Below, piece after piece: positions 43,357-55,055 of a stretch of 64,000 nt of DNA. The first letter of the stretch is position 1, and every line of letters begins with the position of its first letter. Under the pieces are notes generated by a model that worked only from the letters and a program-made list of their open reading frames with translations, ran no database searches and was not told where the DNA came from. Both the position numbers and the translations under genes were made by a program. This stretch comes from an uncultured Eubacteriales bacterium (GTDB taxonomy: Bacteria; Bacillota; Clostridia; TANB77; UBA1234). The stretch covers positions 64,130 to 128,129 of the forward strand of contig CASDSU010000016.1 of assembly GCA_949283575.1 (NCBI GenBank). Direction: 5' to 3'.

Positions 43357-45450
43357 ATGTTTAAAAGTTATTCGATGGAACTTGCTGGTAGAACATTAAC
43401 GCTTGAAACTGGCAAAATGGCAGGACTTGCTAATGGTAGCGTCCTAGTTAAATATGGTGATACAGTTGTAATTGTTAACGTTACGGCTTCAAAAGTACCT
43501 AGAGAGGGAATTGATTTCTTCCCACTATCAGTTGATTATGAAGAGAGATTATATGCTGCAGGAAAAATTCCTGGAAGCTTTATGAAAAGAGAAGGAAAAC
43601 CATCTGATAAAGCAATTTTAGTTTCAAGAGCGATTGATAGACCAATAAGACCATTATTCCCAAAAGATTTAAGAAACGATGTGTGTGTTAATGCATTAGT
43701 TTTAAGTGTTGATTTAGATTGTTCTCCAGAAGTTGCTGCGCAAATTGGTACATCTGCTGCTTTATCAATATCAGATATACCATTTAATGGACCAACAGCA
43801 GCGGTTAGTGTAGGTTATGTAGATGGAGAAATCGTAATTAACCCAACACTTGCACAAAGAGAGAAAAATAGATTAAATCTTACAGTTGCTGGTACAAAAG
43901 ATAAAGTATCAATGATTGAAGCTGGTGCTGATGAAATACCAGAAGATATCATGCTAGAAGCAATAATTAAGGGTCATGAAGAAATCAAAAGAATTGCTGA
44001 ATTTATTGAAAATATTCAAAGTGAAATTGGTAAACCAAAATTCGACTATACACATTGTGTAGTTGATGAAGATTTATTTGATGTGATTTATGACTTTGCA
44101 AGTGAAAAGATTAGAACAGCACTTACAGAAGTTGATAAAGATACTAGAGATGCTAATATAGATGCTGTTACGGCTGAAATAGAAGAATTCTTAAAAGGCA
44201 AATATAGCGAAGAAGAATTTGAGGAAATTAAGTCACAAATCGGTGAAGCTGTTTACAAACTTCAAAAGAAAACAGTAAGACACATGATTCTTGAAGAGAA
44301 AAAGAGAGTTGACGGAAGATCAATTGATGAAATCAGACCTTTAAGCAGCGAAATAGATATTCTTCCAAGAACACACGGAAGTGCATTATTCACAAGAGGT
44401 CAAACTCAAGTATTATCAGTAACAACTCTTGGTACAATTGGTGATGAGCAAGAATTAGATGGTCTAGATGAAGAGCAATCAAAGAGATATATTCACCATT
44501 ATAATTTTCCACCATATAGTGTAGGTGAAGCTAGACCTTCAAGAGGTCCTGGTAGAAGAGAAGTTGGACATGGCGCACTTGCTGAAAGAGCTTTAGCACC
44601 AGTAATTCCATCACAAGATGTATTCCCATATACAATAAGAGTTGTATCAGAAGTTTTATCTTCAAATGGTTCTACATCACAAGGTAGTATTTGTGGAAGT
44701 ACATTATCATTAATGGCAGCTGGTGTTCCAATAAAAGAACCAGTAGCTGGTATTTCAACAGGTCTTGTTACAGATGATAATGACAGAAGTAGATATGTGA
44801 TGATCACTGACATTCAAGGTTTAGAAGATTTCTTTGGAGACATGGACTTTAAAGTTGCTGGAACAAAAAATGGAATAACAGCAATTCAAGTAGATATAAA
44901 AATTGATGGATTAACATATGATATTATTAAAGAAGCGTTCGAAAGAACAAGAGTTGCTAGAATGTATATTTTAAATGAAGTAATGCTTAAAGCAATTCCT
45001 GCTCCAAGAACAGAAATTTCAAAATATGCTCCAAAGATTATCACAATGTCAATTGATCCTGATAAAATTAAAGATGTAATTGGTTCAGGTGGAAAAGTAA
45101 TTAATAAAATCATTGCAGATACAGGTGTTAAGATTGATATCGAAGATGATGGTAGAGTGTTTATTGCTGGTGAAGACGCTGAAATGGCAAACAGAGCAAA
45201 AGAAATAATCGAAACAATAGCAATGGATCTTGAAGTTGGAAAAACATATATGGGTACTGTTGTTAGAATAATGAATTTTGGTGCGTTTGTAGAAATTGTT
45301 CCAGGAAAAGAAGGAATGATACACATTTCTAAACTTGCAAAAGAAAGAGTAGAAAAAGTCGAAGATGTTGTTCAAATTGGTGATACAGTTGCTGTTAAAG
45401 TAATTGAAATTGATGACCAAGGCAGAGTTAACATGATGAGAATTGTTTAA
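43357..45450 (+). CDS. pnp: Polyribonucleotide nucleotidyltransferase (PNPase)
   Basis: 697 residues with two RNase PH domains (first with [17 protein letters not shown]; second, catalytic, with [46 protein letters not shown] and [21 protein letters not shown]), then a KH domain ([25 protein letters not shown]) and an S1 domain ([26 protein letters not shown]). PNPase degrades RNA phosphorolytically in the degradosome. The S1 domain is the last element; there is no C-terminal tail. AAAAGGAGTTTATT precedes the ATG. Confidence 0.98.
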   Translation: MFKSYSMELAGRTLTLETGKMAGLANGSVLVKYGDTVVIVNVTASKVPREGIDFFPLSVDYEERLYAAGKIPGSFMKREGKPSDKAILVSRAIDRPIRPLFPKDLRNDVCVNALVLSVDLDCSPEVAAQIGTSAALSISDIPFNGPTAAVSVGYVDGEIVINPTLAQREKNRLNLTVAGTKDKVSMIEAGADEIPEDIMLEAIIKGHEEIKRIAEFIENIQSEIGKPKFDYTHCVVDEDLFDVIYDFASEKIRTALTEVDKDTRDANIDAVTAEIEEFLKGKYSEEEFEEIKSQIGEAVYKLQKKTVRHMILEEKKRVDGRSIDEIRPLSSEIDILPRTHGSALFTRGQTQVLSVTTLGTIGDEQELDGLDEEQSKRYIHHYNFPPYSVGEARPSRGPGRREVGHGALAERALAPVIPSQDVFPYTIRVVSEVLSSNGSTSQGSICGSTLSLMAAGVPIKEPVAGISTGLVTDDNDRSRYVMITDIQGLEDFFGDMDFKVAGTKNGITAIQVDIKIDGLTYDIIKEAFERTRVARMYILNEVMLKAIPAPRTEISKYAPKIITMSIDPDKIKDVIGSGGKVINKIIADTGVKIDIEDDGRVFIAGEDAEMANRAKEIIETIAMDLEVGKTYMGTVVRIMNFGAFVEIVPGKEGMIHISKLAKERVEKVEDVVQIGDTVAVKVIEIDDQGRVNMMRIV

Positions 45451-45480
45451 AAACAAGATAAGGAAATATAAAATATAACA

Positions 45481-45540
45481 GGAGATAATGGATAAATGAT
45501 ACCAAATGAAATATCTTTTATCTATTATCTCTTTATTTTA
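45481..45540 (+). terminator. Hairpin/terminator after pnp
   Basis: GAGATAATGGATAAATGA pairs with TCTTTTATCTATTATCTC (17 of 18 positions fit with one mismatch), followed by a T-rich tract. Confidence 0.7.
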
Positions 45541-45560
45541 TCTAAAAAGAGGTGTGTAAT

Positions 45561-46409
45561 TTGTCAAAAGATAAGGAAATAGTTGTAACTGCATTTGTTG
45601 GTCCTAGTGGTACAGGCAAGAGTCATCGTGCACATATGGTCGCTAAAAATAAGGGAATTGAGTACATAATAGATGATGCAATATTAATTCATAATAATAA
45701 ACTTATTGCAGGTACTTCTGCCAAACGTGCAAATACAAAAATTGAGTCAGTGAAAAGAGCACTTTTTTCTGTAGAAGGGCAAGCTGAAGAAATGAAAGCT
45801 GCAATAAAATCAAAAAAACCTAAATCGATATTGATACTTGGGACATCTGATGAAATGGTTCAAAAGATTGTTAATAATCTAGAACTTCCGCCAATTTCTG
45901 AAACTATTTATATTCAAGATGTATCATCTCCTCAGGAGATAGAGCTTGCTAGAAGTGTAAGAATGTCAGAAGGAAAACATGTAATACCAGTTCCAACATT
46001 TGAAATAAAGAAAGATTTTTCAGGATATTTATTAGATCCATTGCAGATATTCAGATGGAGAGGGAAAGGAACAACTCCATTTATGACGGAAAAATCAATA
46101 ATTAGACCTACATTTAGTTATTTAGGTAATTATACTATTTCAGATAATGTTCTAAGAACAATAATTGAATATATTAGTAAGGATGTTGAAGGAATTTATA
46201 AGATTCAAAAAATTAAAATAGAGAATTATCCTGATGGAATGGTTGCGTACATAGAAGTAACGCTAGAATACGGACATAATTTACGTGTAATAATGAAGGA
46301 ATTGAAAGAAAAAGCAAAGAAAGAAATTGATAAATTAACAGCGATGAATGTGTTAGATATACAAATAACAGCGAAAGGATTACATATCCCAGGCGAAGAT
46401 AAAGAATAG
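45561..46409 (+). CDS. P-loop ATPase with C-terminal Asp23/Gls24-type domain
   Basis: About 282 residues from a TTG placed after AGAGGTGTGTAA. Walker A GPSGTGKSHRAH near residue 16-27, a region with ILILGTSDEMVQKIV, and a middle QIFRWRGKGTTPFMTEKSIIRPTFSYLGNYTISD. The final 90 residues (VLRTIIEYISKDVEGIYKIQKIKIE, VTLEYGHNLRVIMKELK) fit the Asp23/Gls24 envelope-stress domain. Such fusions occur in clostridia, function unknown. It stands alone after pnp. Confidence 0.65.
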   Translation: MSKDKEIVVTAFVGPSGTGKSHRAHMVAKNKGIEYIIDDAILIHNNKLIAGTSAKRANTKIESVKRALFSVEGQAEEMKAAIKSKKPKSILILGTSDEMVQKIVNNLELPPISETIYIQDVSSPQEIELARSVRMSEGKHVIPVPTFEIKKDFSGYLLDPLQIFRWRGKGTTPFMTEKSIIRPTFSYLGNYTISDNVLRTIIEYISKDVEGIYKIQKIKIENYPDGMVAYIEVTLEYGHNLRVIMKELKEKAKKEIDKLTAMNVLDIQITAKGLHIPGEDKE

Positions 46410-46628
46410 ATAGACTTTTTACATATAATTTACAATCTATTAAAAAGAAATTAACAGGTTCGTAATATTATGTATGCGGTATAGTAATAGTACATTATTG
46501 TTGTAGATACATATTCATAATTTAACTTTTTTACTGCTCTAAAAAGGTTAAAAATGATTAGTATAAACTGAATGAATAATTTCGCACGTTATTCAGAAAG
46601 AAACAATGATGTATTTATATTATTATCT

Positions 46629-46706
46629 ATTTCGAATTTTTTTGATGGGGGATTCGAAAGTAGAATGCGGTGCCTAGGGGTGATAAACACCCCTTGCGCG
46701 ATGCAT
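46629..46706 (+). ncRNA. Structured intergenic RNA candidate upstream of a two-component operon
   Basis: Two hairpins: TTTCGAA / TTCGAAA (46629-46635, 46652-46658), and AATGC with GCATT (46663-46667, 46702-46706) enclosing AGGGGTG / CACCCCT around ATAAA (46675-46693). A T-run starts at 46719. The interval 46410-46628 has no gene that I can support. The T-run after the second hairpin suggests a terminator-type switch. Confidence 0.45.
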
Positions 46707-46742
46707 TTATATCTGGCATATTTTTTTCATTTATAGAAGGAT

Positions 46743-47453
46743 GTGAGAACAATAAAAAAGATATTAGTTGTAGATGATGACAAAAATATATGTGAGTTAT
46801 TGAACTTATATTTGAAAAAAGAGGGATATGAGGTTATTTTTGCTTATGATGGGAGTGAAGCGGTAACCAAAGCGAAAAATGAAAATCCTAATTTAATAGT
46901 GTTAGATGTAATGATGCCAGTTATAAATGGTTGGGAAGCTTGTAAATTACTTAGACAATTTACGCAAGTGCCAATAATAATGCTTACAGCACTTGATACT
47001 ACTGAAAACAAGGTACAGGGGTTAAACATTGGTGCAGATGACTATATTGTTAAACCATTTGAGCCAGTCGAAGTAATTGCTAGAATAAATGCACATTTAA
47101 GAAGGGAAGAAAATAAGGATACTACGGAGAATGTACAAAATTCTTCAGAAACAACTGTAGATAACATATCAATAAATCTTGAAAAATATGAAGTAAAATT
47201 AGATGGAAATATTGTCGAAGATTTAAAACCAAAAGAAATTCAATTATTATATTTCTTTTTAACTAATAAAAACCAAGTTTTTACTCGTGAACAATTATTG
47301 GATAAAGTATGGGGATATGAATATTTTGGTGGGACAAGAACAGTTGATGTTCATATAAAGAGTGTTAGAGAAAAGCTTAGTAGTCCTAATAATAAATGGG
47401 AAATAAAAACAATTTGGAATGTTGGTTATAAATTCGAGACAAAAGAAATATAG
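46743..47453 (+). CDS. OmpR-family response regulator
   Basis: 236 residues: receiver domain (D11-D13, phosphoacceptor D55 in NLIVLDVMMP, T/K in LTALD and IVKPFEP) and a winged helix (LKPKEIQLLYFFLTNKNQVF, TRTVDVHIKSVREKL, IKTIWNVGYKFE). The listed GTG lies too close to AAGGA. An ATA codon at 46752, giving MKKILVVDDD if read as Met, is better spaced and could be the real initiation codon. It is 8 nt upstream of its partner kinase. Confidence 0.88.
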   Translation: MRTIKKILVVDDDKNICELLNLYLKKEGYEVIFAYDGSEAVTKAKNENPNLIVLDVMMPVINGWEACKLLRQFTQVPIIMLTALDTTENKVQGLNIGADDYIVKPFEPVEVIARINAHLRREENKDTTENVQNSSETTVDNISINLEKYEVKLDGNIVEDLKPKEIQLLYFFLTNKNQVFTREQLLDKVWGYEYFGGTRTVDVHIKSVREKLSSPNNKWEIKTIWNVGYKFETKEI

Positions 47454-47461
47454 GAGTATAT

Positions 47462-48856
47462 ATGTTTAAGAGTATTTATTTTAGATTAGTTGCAACTTAT
47501 CTAACATTGTTTTTAGTAATCGTCGTAGTAATTTCGTTTTTTAGTACGACGTTATTTTATAAAGAATTTACTAATCAGATAGAAGATAATTTGCTTAATG
47601 CGGGCGTTAAGACGAATAGTCTTATGGAGAGATATTATAATAATGAGATAACGAAAACAGAGCTAACTGCGTGGATAGATGCGATGGGCTATATTTCAAA
47701 CATCAGAATATATATATTAAATCCAGATGCGTCAATACTTCAACAAATTTCAGCAAATGATACTCTTAGTGTTAACGAACAATTAAAAGCAGATATAAGA
47801 ACTGCCATGAATGGCGAGAAAGTCATTAGAATGACTTCGGTGTCATTAGAACCAGATTCAGAGGAGGTTGTATATATAGCAATGCCTCTTGAATATGATA
47901 AAAGTATAAGCGGTGTAATAATGATTTTTACACCATTTACAGAAGTAAATCAATTAATCAAAGAAGCTATAATAACGATACTAACAGTTGTTGTAATAGT
48001 AATATTAATCGGTACAATCGCAATTTTGAGAGTTTCTATAAATATATCGAATCCAATAAAACAGATAAGTGAATATGCTAAGCGCATAGGTAAAGGAATT
48101 AATGTTCCTGATGTTGTAATTGATACTGATGATGAAATAGCTATGCTTGGGAATTCTTTTAATGAAATGAAAAAAGAAATTCTTGCAACAGAGCAAATGA
48201 GAAAAGAAATTGTTGCAAATGTTTCACATGAGCTTAGAACACCATTAACTTCGATAATAGGTTTTATCAAGGGAATTCTTGATGGTGTAATATCTAAAGA
48301 AGATGAAGGTAAATATTTAAAAATAGCTTATGATGAGGCAAATAGATTAAAAGACTTGACAAAAGATATAGTAGATGTTGCTAAACTTGAGTCAGGTAGT
48401 GTTGCTTTAAATAAAGAAAAATTTGTATTAAATGAGCTAGTTCAAGATGTATATGTTGAGCTAGAAGAAATGGTTAAGGAAAAAAATCTTAGTTTTATTT
48501 TAAATGAAAAATCAAAAAACATAGTTGTAGATGCAGACAAATCTAAAATAAGACAAGTTCTAATAAATGTATTAAATAATTCCTTGAAATATACAGATAA
48601 GGGTTCAATCTCTATTTTTATAGAATCAATTCAAGGAAAATCAAAAATGAGAATAGTGGATACAGGGACTGGTATTCAAAAAGATAAGATACAATATTTA
48701 TTTAATAAATTCTTTACTGCAAATGATTATGGTGATGCAACAACGGGTGCAGGTTTAGGATTGAATATTGTAAAAACTATAATTGATATGCATGAAGGCG
48801 AAGTTAAAATTGATAGTGAATTAGGAAAAGGTACAACAGTAACAATTATTTTATAA
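47462..48856 (+). CDS. Sensor histidine kinase with HAMP domain
   Basis: 464 residues: transmembrane helices about 7-29 and 164-186, an extracellular sensor region between them, HAMP about 187-235, dimerization helix with H256 in VSHELRTPLTSIIGF, ATPase with DKSKIRQVLINVLNNSLKYTD, DTGTGIQKDKI, TTGAGLGLNIVKTII. It phosphorylates the preceding regulator. Two secreted or membrane-bound proteins follow in the same operon, likely linked to the signal sensed (inference). Confidence 0.92.
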   Translation: MFKSIYFRLVATYLTLFLVIVVVISFFSTTLFYKEFTNQIEDNLLNAGVKTNSLMERYYNNEITKTELTAWIDAMGYISNIRIYILNPDASILQQISANDTLSVNEQLKADIRTAMNGEKVIRMTSVSLEPDSEEVVYIAMPLEYDKSISGVIMIFTPFTEVNQLIKEAIITILTVVVIVILIGTIAILRVSINISNPIKQISEYAKRIGKGINVPDVVIDTDDEIAMLGNSFNEMKKEILATEQMRKEIVANVSHELRTPLTSIIGFIKGILDGVISKEDEGKYLKIAYDEANRLKDLTKDIVDVAKLESGSVALNKEKFVLNELVQDVYVELEEMVKEKNLSFILNEKSKNIVVDADKSKIRQVLINVLNNSLKYTDKGSISIFIESIQGKSKMRIVDTGTGIQKDKIQYLFNKFFTANDYGDATTGAGLGLNIVKTIIDMHEGEVKIDSELGKGTTVTIIL

Positions 48857-48880
48857 TATAAGAGAGTGAGGTGAAGTTAA

Positions 48881-49414
48881 ATGAGCAAAAAATTTGATAT
48901 TGTAACAATAATATTAATGGTTATTTTAATAATAGCTTTGTTTTTTGTTGTATTTAACTATTTTACTCATTCAAGTAGTATGATTACTAATAATTCACAC
49001 CTTTCAATGATTGATGATGTTGAACAAATTCAGAATATAAGTGGGTCTAACACTGTATTAAAAAATAATGTTATTGATATTTCTGGTGATTCTAAAAATA
49101 CAAATCCGATTATTGAAAATACTTCAGGCTCAGGTGATTTAAATAGCAACTCTGGTGATGGAGTTATTGATACCGTTTATGCAGAAAAACAAGATCCTGA
49201 AAGTAATTCAGAAAAAACACCTTCTAATAATGATATTCCAAATGACGCTACACCGCTTATTATTACATCTAATGATAATATTTCAGACAAAGAAAAAAAG
49301 GAAGTTTTAAAAGAACTTGATGAAACGTTAATGGAACTTTTAGATGTAATAGATAGTGTTCAAATTATTGATGAATCTCGCCTAGAAACTTCTGAGAGTG
49401 AGGTGCAGCAATGA
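48881..49414 (+). CDS. Membrane-anchored envelope protein with SGD-rich linker
   Basis: 177 residues: an N-terminal transmembrane helix (about 6-28) followed by a low-complexity Ser/Gly/Asp/Asn region (about 53-95, with DISGDSK, SGSGDLNSNSGDG) and a helical acidic end (KKEVLKELDETLMELLDVIDS). No family recognised. It overlaps the next gene by four bases (ATGA), and is 24 nt after the histidine kinase, so it belongs to that operon. Confidence 0.55.
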   Translation: MSKKFDIVTIILMVILIIALFFVVFNYFTHSSSMITNNSHLSMIDDVEQIQNISGSNTVLKNNVIDISGDSKNTNPIIENTSGSGDLNSNSGDGVIDTVYAEKQDPESNSEKTPSNNDIPNDATPLIITSNDNISDKEKKEVLKELDETLMELLDVIDSVQIIDESRLETSESEVQQ

Positions 49415-49917
49415 AAAAATTTATAGTGTTTACACTAATGATAATAGGTATGACTTCTTTTCCTGTGTATGCTACCGAAATAGAGAATAGTGAAGATTCT
49501 ACTAGTATTCCTATAATGAGTATTGAGGAATTTGCAATGATGATGCAAGCAAAACAGGGAAAAGTTGATATAATAAAAAAGAATAATGCAGAAATAACAA
49601 TGTTGAAAGAATCTTTAAAAGTTGAAATATTGGAGGCTGCAAAAAAGGTTAATAATCTTAGAATCGATATTTCGGCAGATAAAGTTGAAATTGATGATCA
49701 AACTATATTGGAGCTTAAAGAATTATTAGAGTTCTTACAAGAAGCTAAGTCAACTTTAGAGGTTGATGCTGAAAAAATTTCAAATGAAATTGAAGAAATA
49801 CTTGATTTAATATCTACTAAAGGTATGCAACTTGAACAATATGATTTGCTTATTGAAAAGCAAAATACAGTTATTGTTAAAATGAAAGAAATTCTGGAAA
49901 CAGTTAATAAAATATAA
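49411..49917 (+). CDS. Secreted coiled-coil protein of the same operon
   Basis: 168 residues: signal peptide 1-21 with cleavage after VYA, then an almost continuous coiled coil (KQGKVDIIKKNNAEITMLKE, LLEFLQEAKSTLEVDAEKI). No enzyme motif. Shine-Dalgarno GAGGTG inside the preceding gene. It would be released or wall-associated and may act with the 48881 protein (inference). Confidence 0.55.
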   Translation: MKKFIVFTLMIIGMTSFPVYATEIENSEDSTSIPIMSIEEFAMMMQAKQGKVDIIKKNNAEITMLKESLKVEILEAAKKVNNLRIDISADKVEIDDQTILELKELLEFLQEAKSTLEVDAEKISNEIEEILDLISTKGMQLEQYDLLIEKQNTVIVKMKEILETVNKI

Positions 49918-49918
49918 A

Positions 49919-49950
49919 GCTGACTAATTTGTAATTAGTCAGTTTTTTTG
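49919..49950 (+). terminator. Terminator after the two-component operon
   Basis: CTGACTAATT / AATTAGTCAG stem, TGT loop, then TTTTTTT. Confidence 0.92.
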
Positions 49951-50051
49951 TACTAAAAAAGGTTGTTTTAACATGCTTTTATAGATATAATGTTAATGGA
50001 TTTTTATGCAATAAAATCAACTAAGTTTATGGATTTAAAGGAGAGAGTAAG

Positions 50052-50993
50052 ATGTCATTTTTTGAAAAATTGAAGCAAGGTTTGTCTAAGACAAAAGCGT
50101 CTTTTGATGAAAAAATAAATAATGTTTTTAAACGTTTTAGGAAGGTTGATGAAGAACTTTTAGAAGAATTAGAAGAAGCATTAATTCTTTCTGATGTTGG
50201 TTTTGAAACTACTACTAAAATCATTGAACAATTGAGAGATAAGATTAAAACTGACAAGATTGAAGATGCTGATTTAGTAAAAGAAGCTTTATGTAAGATT
50301 ATTTCTGAAATTTTAAATGAGAACGACAGCTCTTTGAAATTAGAAACTAATCCTTCTGTTATTTTAGTTGTTGGTGTTAATGGTGCTGGTAAAACTACAT
50401 CTATTGGTAAATTGGCTGCTAATTTTAAAGCTGAAGGTAAAAAGGTTTTAGTTGCTGCAGCTGATACATTTAGAGCTGCTGCCATTGAACAATTAGAAGA
50501 ATGGACGAATAGGGCTGGTGTTGATATTTTAAAAAGATCTGAAGGTTCAGATCCTGCTTCTGTAGCTTTTGATGCTTCTAGAAAAGCGAAAGTAGAAGGC
50601 TATGATATAGTTATTATTGATACAGCGGGTAGATTACATACTAAAAAAAATTTAATGGATGAACTTGGAAAAATTCAACGTACTATTAGAAAAGAATTGC
50701 CTGATGCTTCTCAAGAAGTTTTAATTGTTCTTGATGGTACATCTGGTCAAAACGCGGTAATTCAAGCTAAGGAGTTTTCTGAAGTTACGGAGATGACAGG
50801 CATTATTTTGACAAAGCTTGATGGCACTGCTAAAGGTGGCGTGGTGATTAGCATTTGCTCTGAACTTAATATTCCAGTTAAATTTATTGGTGTTGGTGAA
50901 AAAATAGAGGATTTACAAGTGTTTAATTCGGTTGATTTTGCTAAAGCTTTACTTGAATCTACAGAAGATGGAAACGAAGAAATAAAAGAGTAG
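50052..50993 (+). CDS. ftsY: Signal recognition particle receptor FtsY
   Basis: 313 residues: short N-terminal helical region, N domain ([19 protein letters not shown]), G domain with [50 protein letters not shown] and closing [15 protein letters not shown]. FtsY delivers ribosomes carrying membrane proteins to SecYEG via Ffh. It lacks the long acidic A domain of enterobacteria, normal for Firmicutes. GGAGAGAGTAAG precedes the ATG. Confidence 0.97.
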   Translation: MSFFEKLKQGLSKTKASFDEKINNVFKRFRKVDEELLEELEEALILSDVGFETTTKIIEQLRDKIKTDKIEDADLVKEALCKIISEILNENDSSLKLETNPSVILVVGVNGAGKTTSIGKLAANFKAEGKKVLVAAADTFRAAAIEQLEEWTNRAGVDILKRSEGSDPASVAFDASRKAKVEGYDIVIIDTAGRLHTKKNLMDELGKIQRTIRKELPDASQEVLIVLDGTSGQNAVIQAKEFSEVTEMTGIILTKLDGTAKGGVVISICSELNIPVKFIGVGEKIEDLQVFNSVDFAKALLESTEDGNEEIKE

Positions 50994-51007
50994 ATAGAGG
51001 TGAAATA

Positions 51008-52264
51008 ATGAAAATAGGTTTTATATCACTTGGTTGCAGTAAAAATTTAGTTGATACTGAAATGATGATTGGATATTATAAATCGCAAAATTATGAAATA
51101 GTGAATAATCCAGCAGATGCTGAAGTAATAGTGATAAATACATGTGGTTTTATCGAATCAGCGAAACAAGAAGCTATTGATACAATTTTAGAAATGGCAG
51201 ATTATAAAAATCAAAACTGTAAAAAGTTAGTTGTTACTGGATGTTTAGTTGAAAGATATTTAGAAGAACTTAAAGTTGAACTTCCAGAGGTTGATCTTTT
51301 TATTCCTATTCGTGATTATGACAAGATTTTTGATGTTTTGGATTATCATAATAGAGTTATTTCAACTGGTACAAATTTTGCCTATTTGAGAATTGCAGAT
51401 GGTTGTAGTAATAATTGTACGTATTGTGCTATTCCTAAAATTAGAGGACCTCTTGTAAGTAGAGAGCTTGAGGATATTGTTAAAGAAGCTAAAGAGCTTG
51501 AAGCACAAGGTTATAAAGAAATAATTTTAATTGCTCAAGATACAAGTCGTTATGGATTAGATTTATATGGTGAACCAAAGCTTGTAGAATTACTAAAAGA
51601 GATATGCAAATTAGATTTTAAATGGATTAGATTTTTATATACATATCCTGAAATGATTACAGATGAGCTTATTGATTTTGTGAAAGAAAATAAAAAAATT
51701 TGTAGATATTTTGATATGCCAATTCAACATATCTCTAACCCTGTTTTGAAAAGAATGGGTAGAAAGGGAGATTCAGAAACAATTAAAAAGGTTATTTCAA
51801 AAATTAAAGTGGCTATGCCGGATGCAATTCTTAGAACATCTTTAATTGTTGGTTTCCCTGGAGAATCTGAAGAAGATTTTGATGCACTAAAAGAATTTGT
51901 AAAAGAAACGAAATTCAATAGATTAGGGGTATTCAAATATTCAATGGAAGATGGTACTCCAGCTGTAAAGCTTAATGGTCATATGGATGAGTCGATAAAA
52001 GAAGAAAGACATGATGTGATAATGGAAACTCAGCAAGGTATATCTGAAGAGTTCAATAAGTCACTGTTAGGAAAAAAACTAACTTGTATAATCGATGAAA
52101 TTACTGACGATGGAGAGTATTACGTTGCTCGTTCTTATATGGATGTGCCGGATATTGATGGATTAGTTTTTGTTAAGAATAATGCTAATCATCAAATTGG
52201 TGAATTTATTGATGTTGTTGTGAATGAAGCTGCGGAATACGATTTAATTGCTACAGAAATTTAA
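51008..52264 (+). CDS. rimO: Ribosomal protein S12 methylthiotransferase RimO
   Basis: 418 residues with the N-terminal UPF0004 Fe-S domain ([35 protein letters not shown]), radical SAM core with [18 protein letters not shown], and a TRAM domain at the C-terminus ([17 protein letters not shown]). [23 protein letters not shown] distinguishes RimO from MiaB. It adds a methylthio group to Asp88 of S12. GAGGTGAAATA precedes the ATG, 14 nt after ftsY. Confidence 0.95.
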   Translation: MKIGFISLGCSKNLVDTEMMIGYYKSQNYEIVNNPADAEVIVINTCGFIESAKQEAIDTILEMADYKNQNCKKLVVTGCLVERYLEELKVELPEVDLFIPIRDYDKIFDVLDYHNRVISTGTNFAYLRIADGCSNNCTYCAIPKIRGPLVSRELEDIVKEAKELEAQGYKEIILIAQDTSRYGLDLYGEPKLVELLKEICKLDFKWIRFLYTYPEMITDELIDFVKENKKICRYFDMPIQHISNPVLKRMGRKGDSETIKKVISKIKVAMPDAILRTSLIVGFPGESEEDFDALKEFVKETKFNRLGVFKYSMEDGTPAVKLNGHMDESIKEERHDVIMETQQGISEEFNKSLLGKKLTCIIDEITDDGEYYVARSYMDVPDIDGLVFVKNNANHQIGEFIDVVVNEAAEYDLIATEI

Positions 52265-52293
52265 GAAAAATTATTTTAAGGAGATGGGTGTAT

Positions 52294-52893
52294 ATGAATT
52301 TACCAAACAAGATTACTTTAGCAAGAATTTTTTTAGTTCCTTTTATGTTGATTGTGCCTTTGTTTGGAATAACATCAACTGTATTAGGTGGTATTACTGT
52401 TGAAAATTTAATAATTTTAGCAATATTTTTGATTGCATCAATTACAGATTTTCTAGATGGTCATTTAGCTAGAAAAAATAATATGGTTACGACTTTTGGA
52501 AAGTTTTTAGATCCTATCGCTGATAAACTTTTAGTAATAACCGCTTTAATGATGTTGGTTGAATCGGGTATAATTCCTGCTTGGATTCCAATAATAACTG
52601 TAGCAAGAGAATTTTTAGTTTCCGGTGTTAGAATGCTTGCTGCTGGAGAAGGAACTGTTATTGCTGCTAGCATGCTTGGAAAAATAAAGACAGTTTCACA
52701 AATGGTTGCAATTTCACTTGCATTCGTATCTATAAATCCTTTTATGGATTTTATTGGAGGAGAATTACAAGGATTGCACTTAATTATTAACATACTTATG
52801 ACTATTGCAATGATTGTTTCAGTAATAGCTACTATATGGTCAGGCACAGATTATTTAGTAAAATCAAAAGATGTTATTTTAAAAAGTAAATGA
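52294..52893 (+). CDS. pgsA: CDP-diacylglycerol-glycerol-3-phosphate 3-phosphatidyltransferase
   Basis: 199 residues. CDP-alcohol phosphotransferase signature DFLDGHLARKNNMVTTFGKFLDPIADK (D-x2-DG-x2-AR-x8-G-x3-D-x3-D) plus four to five transmembrane helices. It makes phosphatidylglycerol-phosphate. Start MNLPNKITLARI is the family standard; ATG at 52294 follows AAGGAGATGGGTGTAT. The usual rimO-pgsA order of Firmicutes is kept. Confidence 0.95.
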   Translation: MNLPNKITLARIFLVPFMLIVPLFGITSTVLGGITVENLIILAIFLIASITDFLDGHLARKNNMVTTFGKFLDPIADKLLVITALMMLVESGIIPAWIPIITVAREFLVSGVRMLAAGEGTVIAASMLGKIKTVSQMVAISLAFVSINPFMDFIGGELQGLHLIINILMTIAMIVSVIATIWSGTDYLVKSKDVILKSK

Positions 52894-52896
52894 TTT

Positions 52897-52932
52897 AAGA
52901 CAACAAACAAGTATTGTTTTTTGTTGTCTCTT
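52897..52932 (+). terminator. Terminator after pgsA
   Basis: AGACAACAAA pairs with TTTGTTGTCT, with the T-run inside the 3' arm. It contains the 16-nt sequence shared with the palindrome at 22107-22217. Confidence 0.7.
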
Positions 52933-52939
52933 ACTAAAT

Positions 52940-52972
52940 TTGGAACAAGGAACCGTCCCTGTTTCCAAAAAA
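52940..52972. repeat. Hairpin with CCGTCCC core (copy 4)
   Basis: TTTGGAACAAGG and its imperfect complement CTGTTTCCAAA enclose AACCGTCC; CCGTCCC at 52953-52959. Ends in an A-run just before the ligA ribosome-binding site. Confidence 0.6.
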
Positions 52973-52976
52973 ATAA

Positions 52977-54977
<2,001 letters not shown>

Positions 54978-55055
54978 TGACTATATGTTATATAAAATAT
55001 AGTTTGAAAAATTTATGTTTTTCGGAACTATAATTATTTACAAGGAGAGAAAAAA

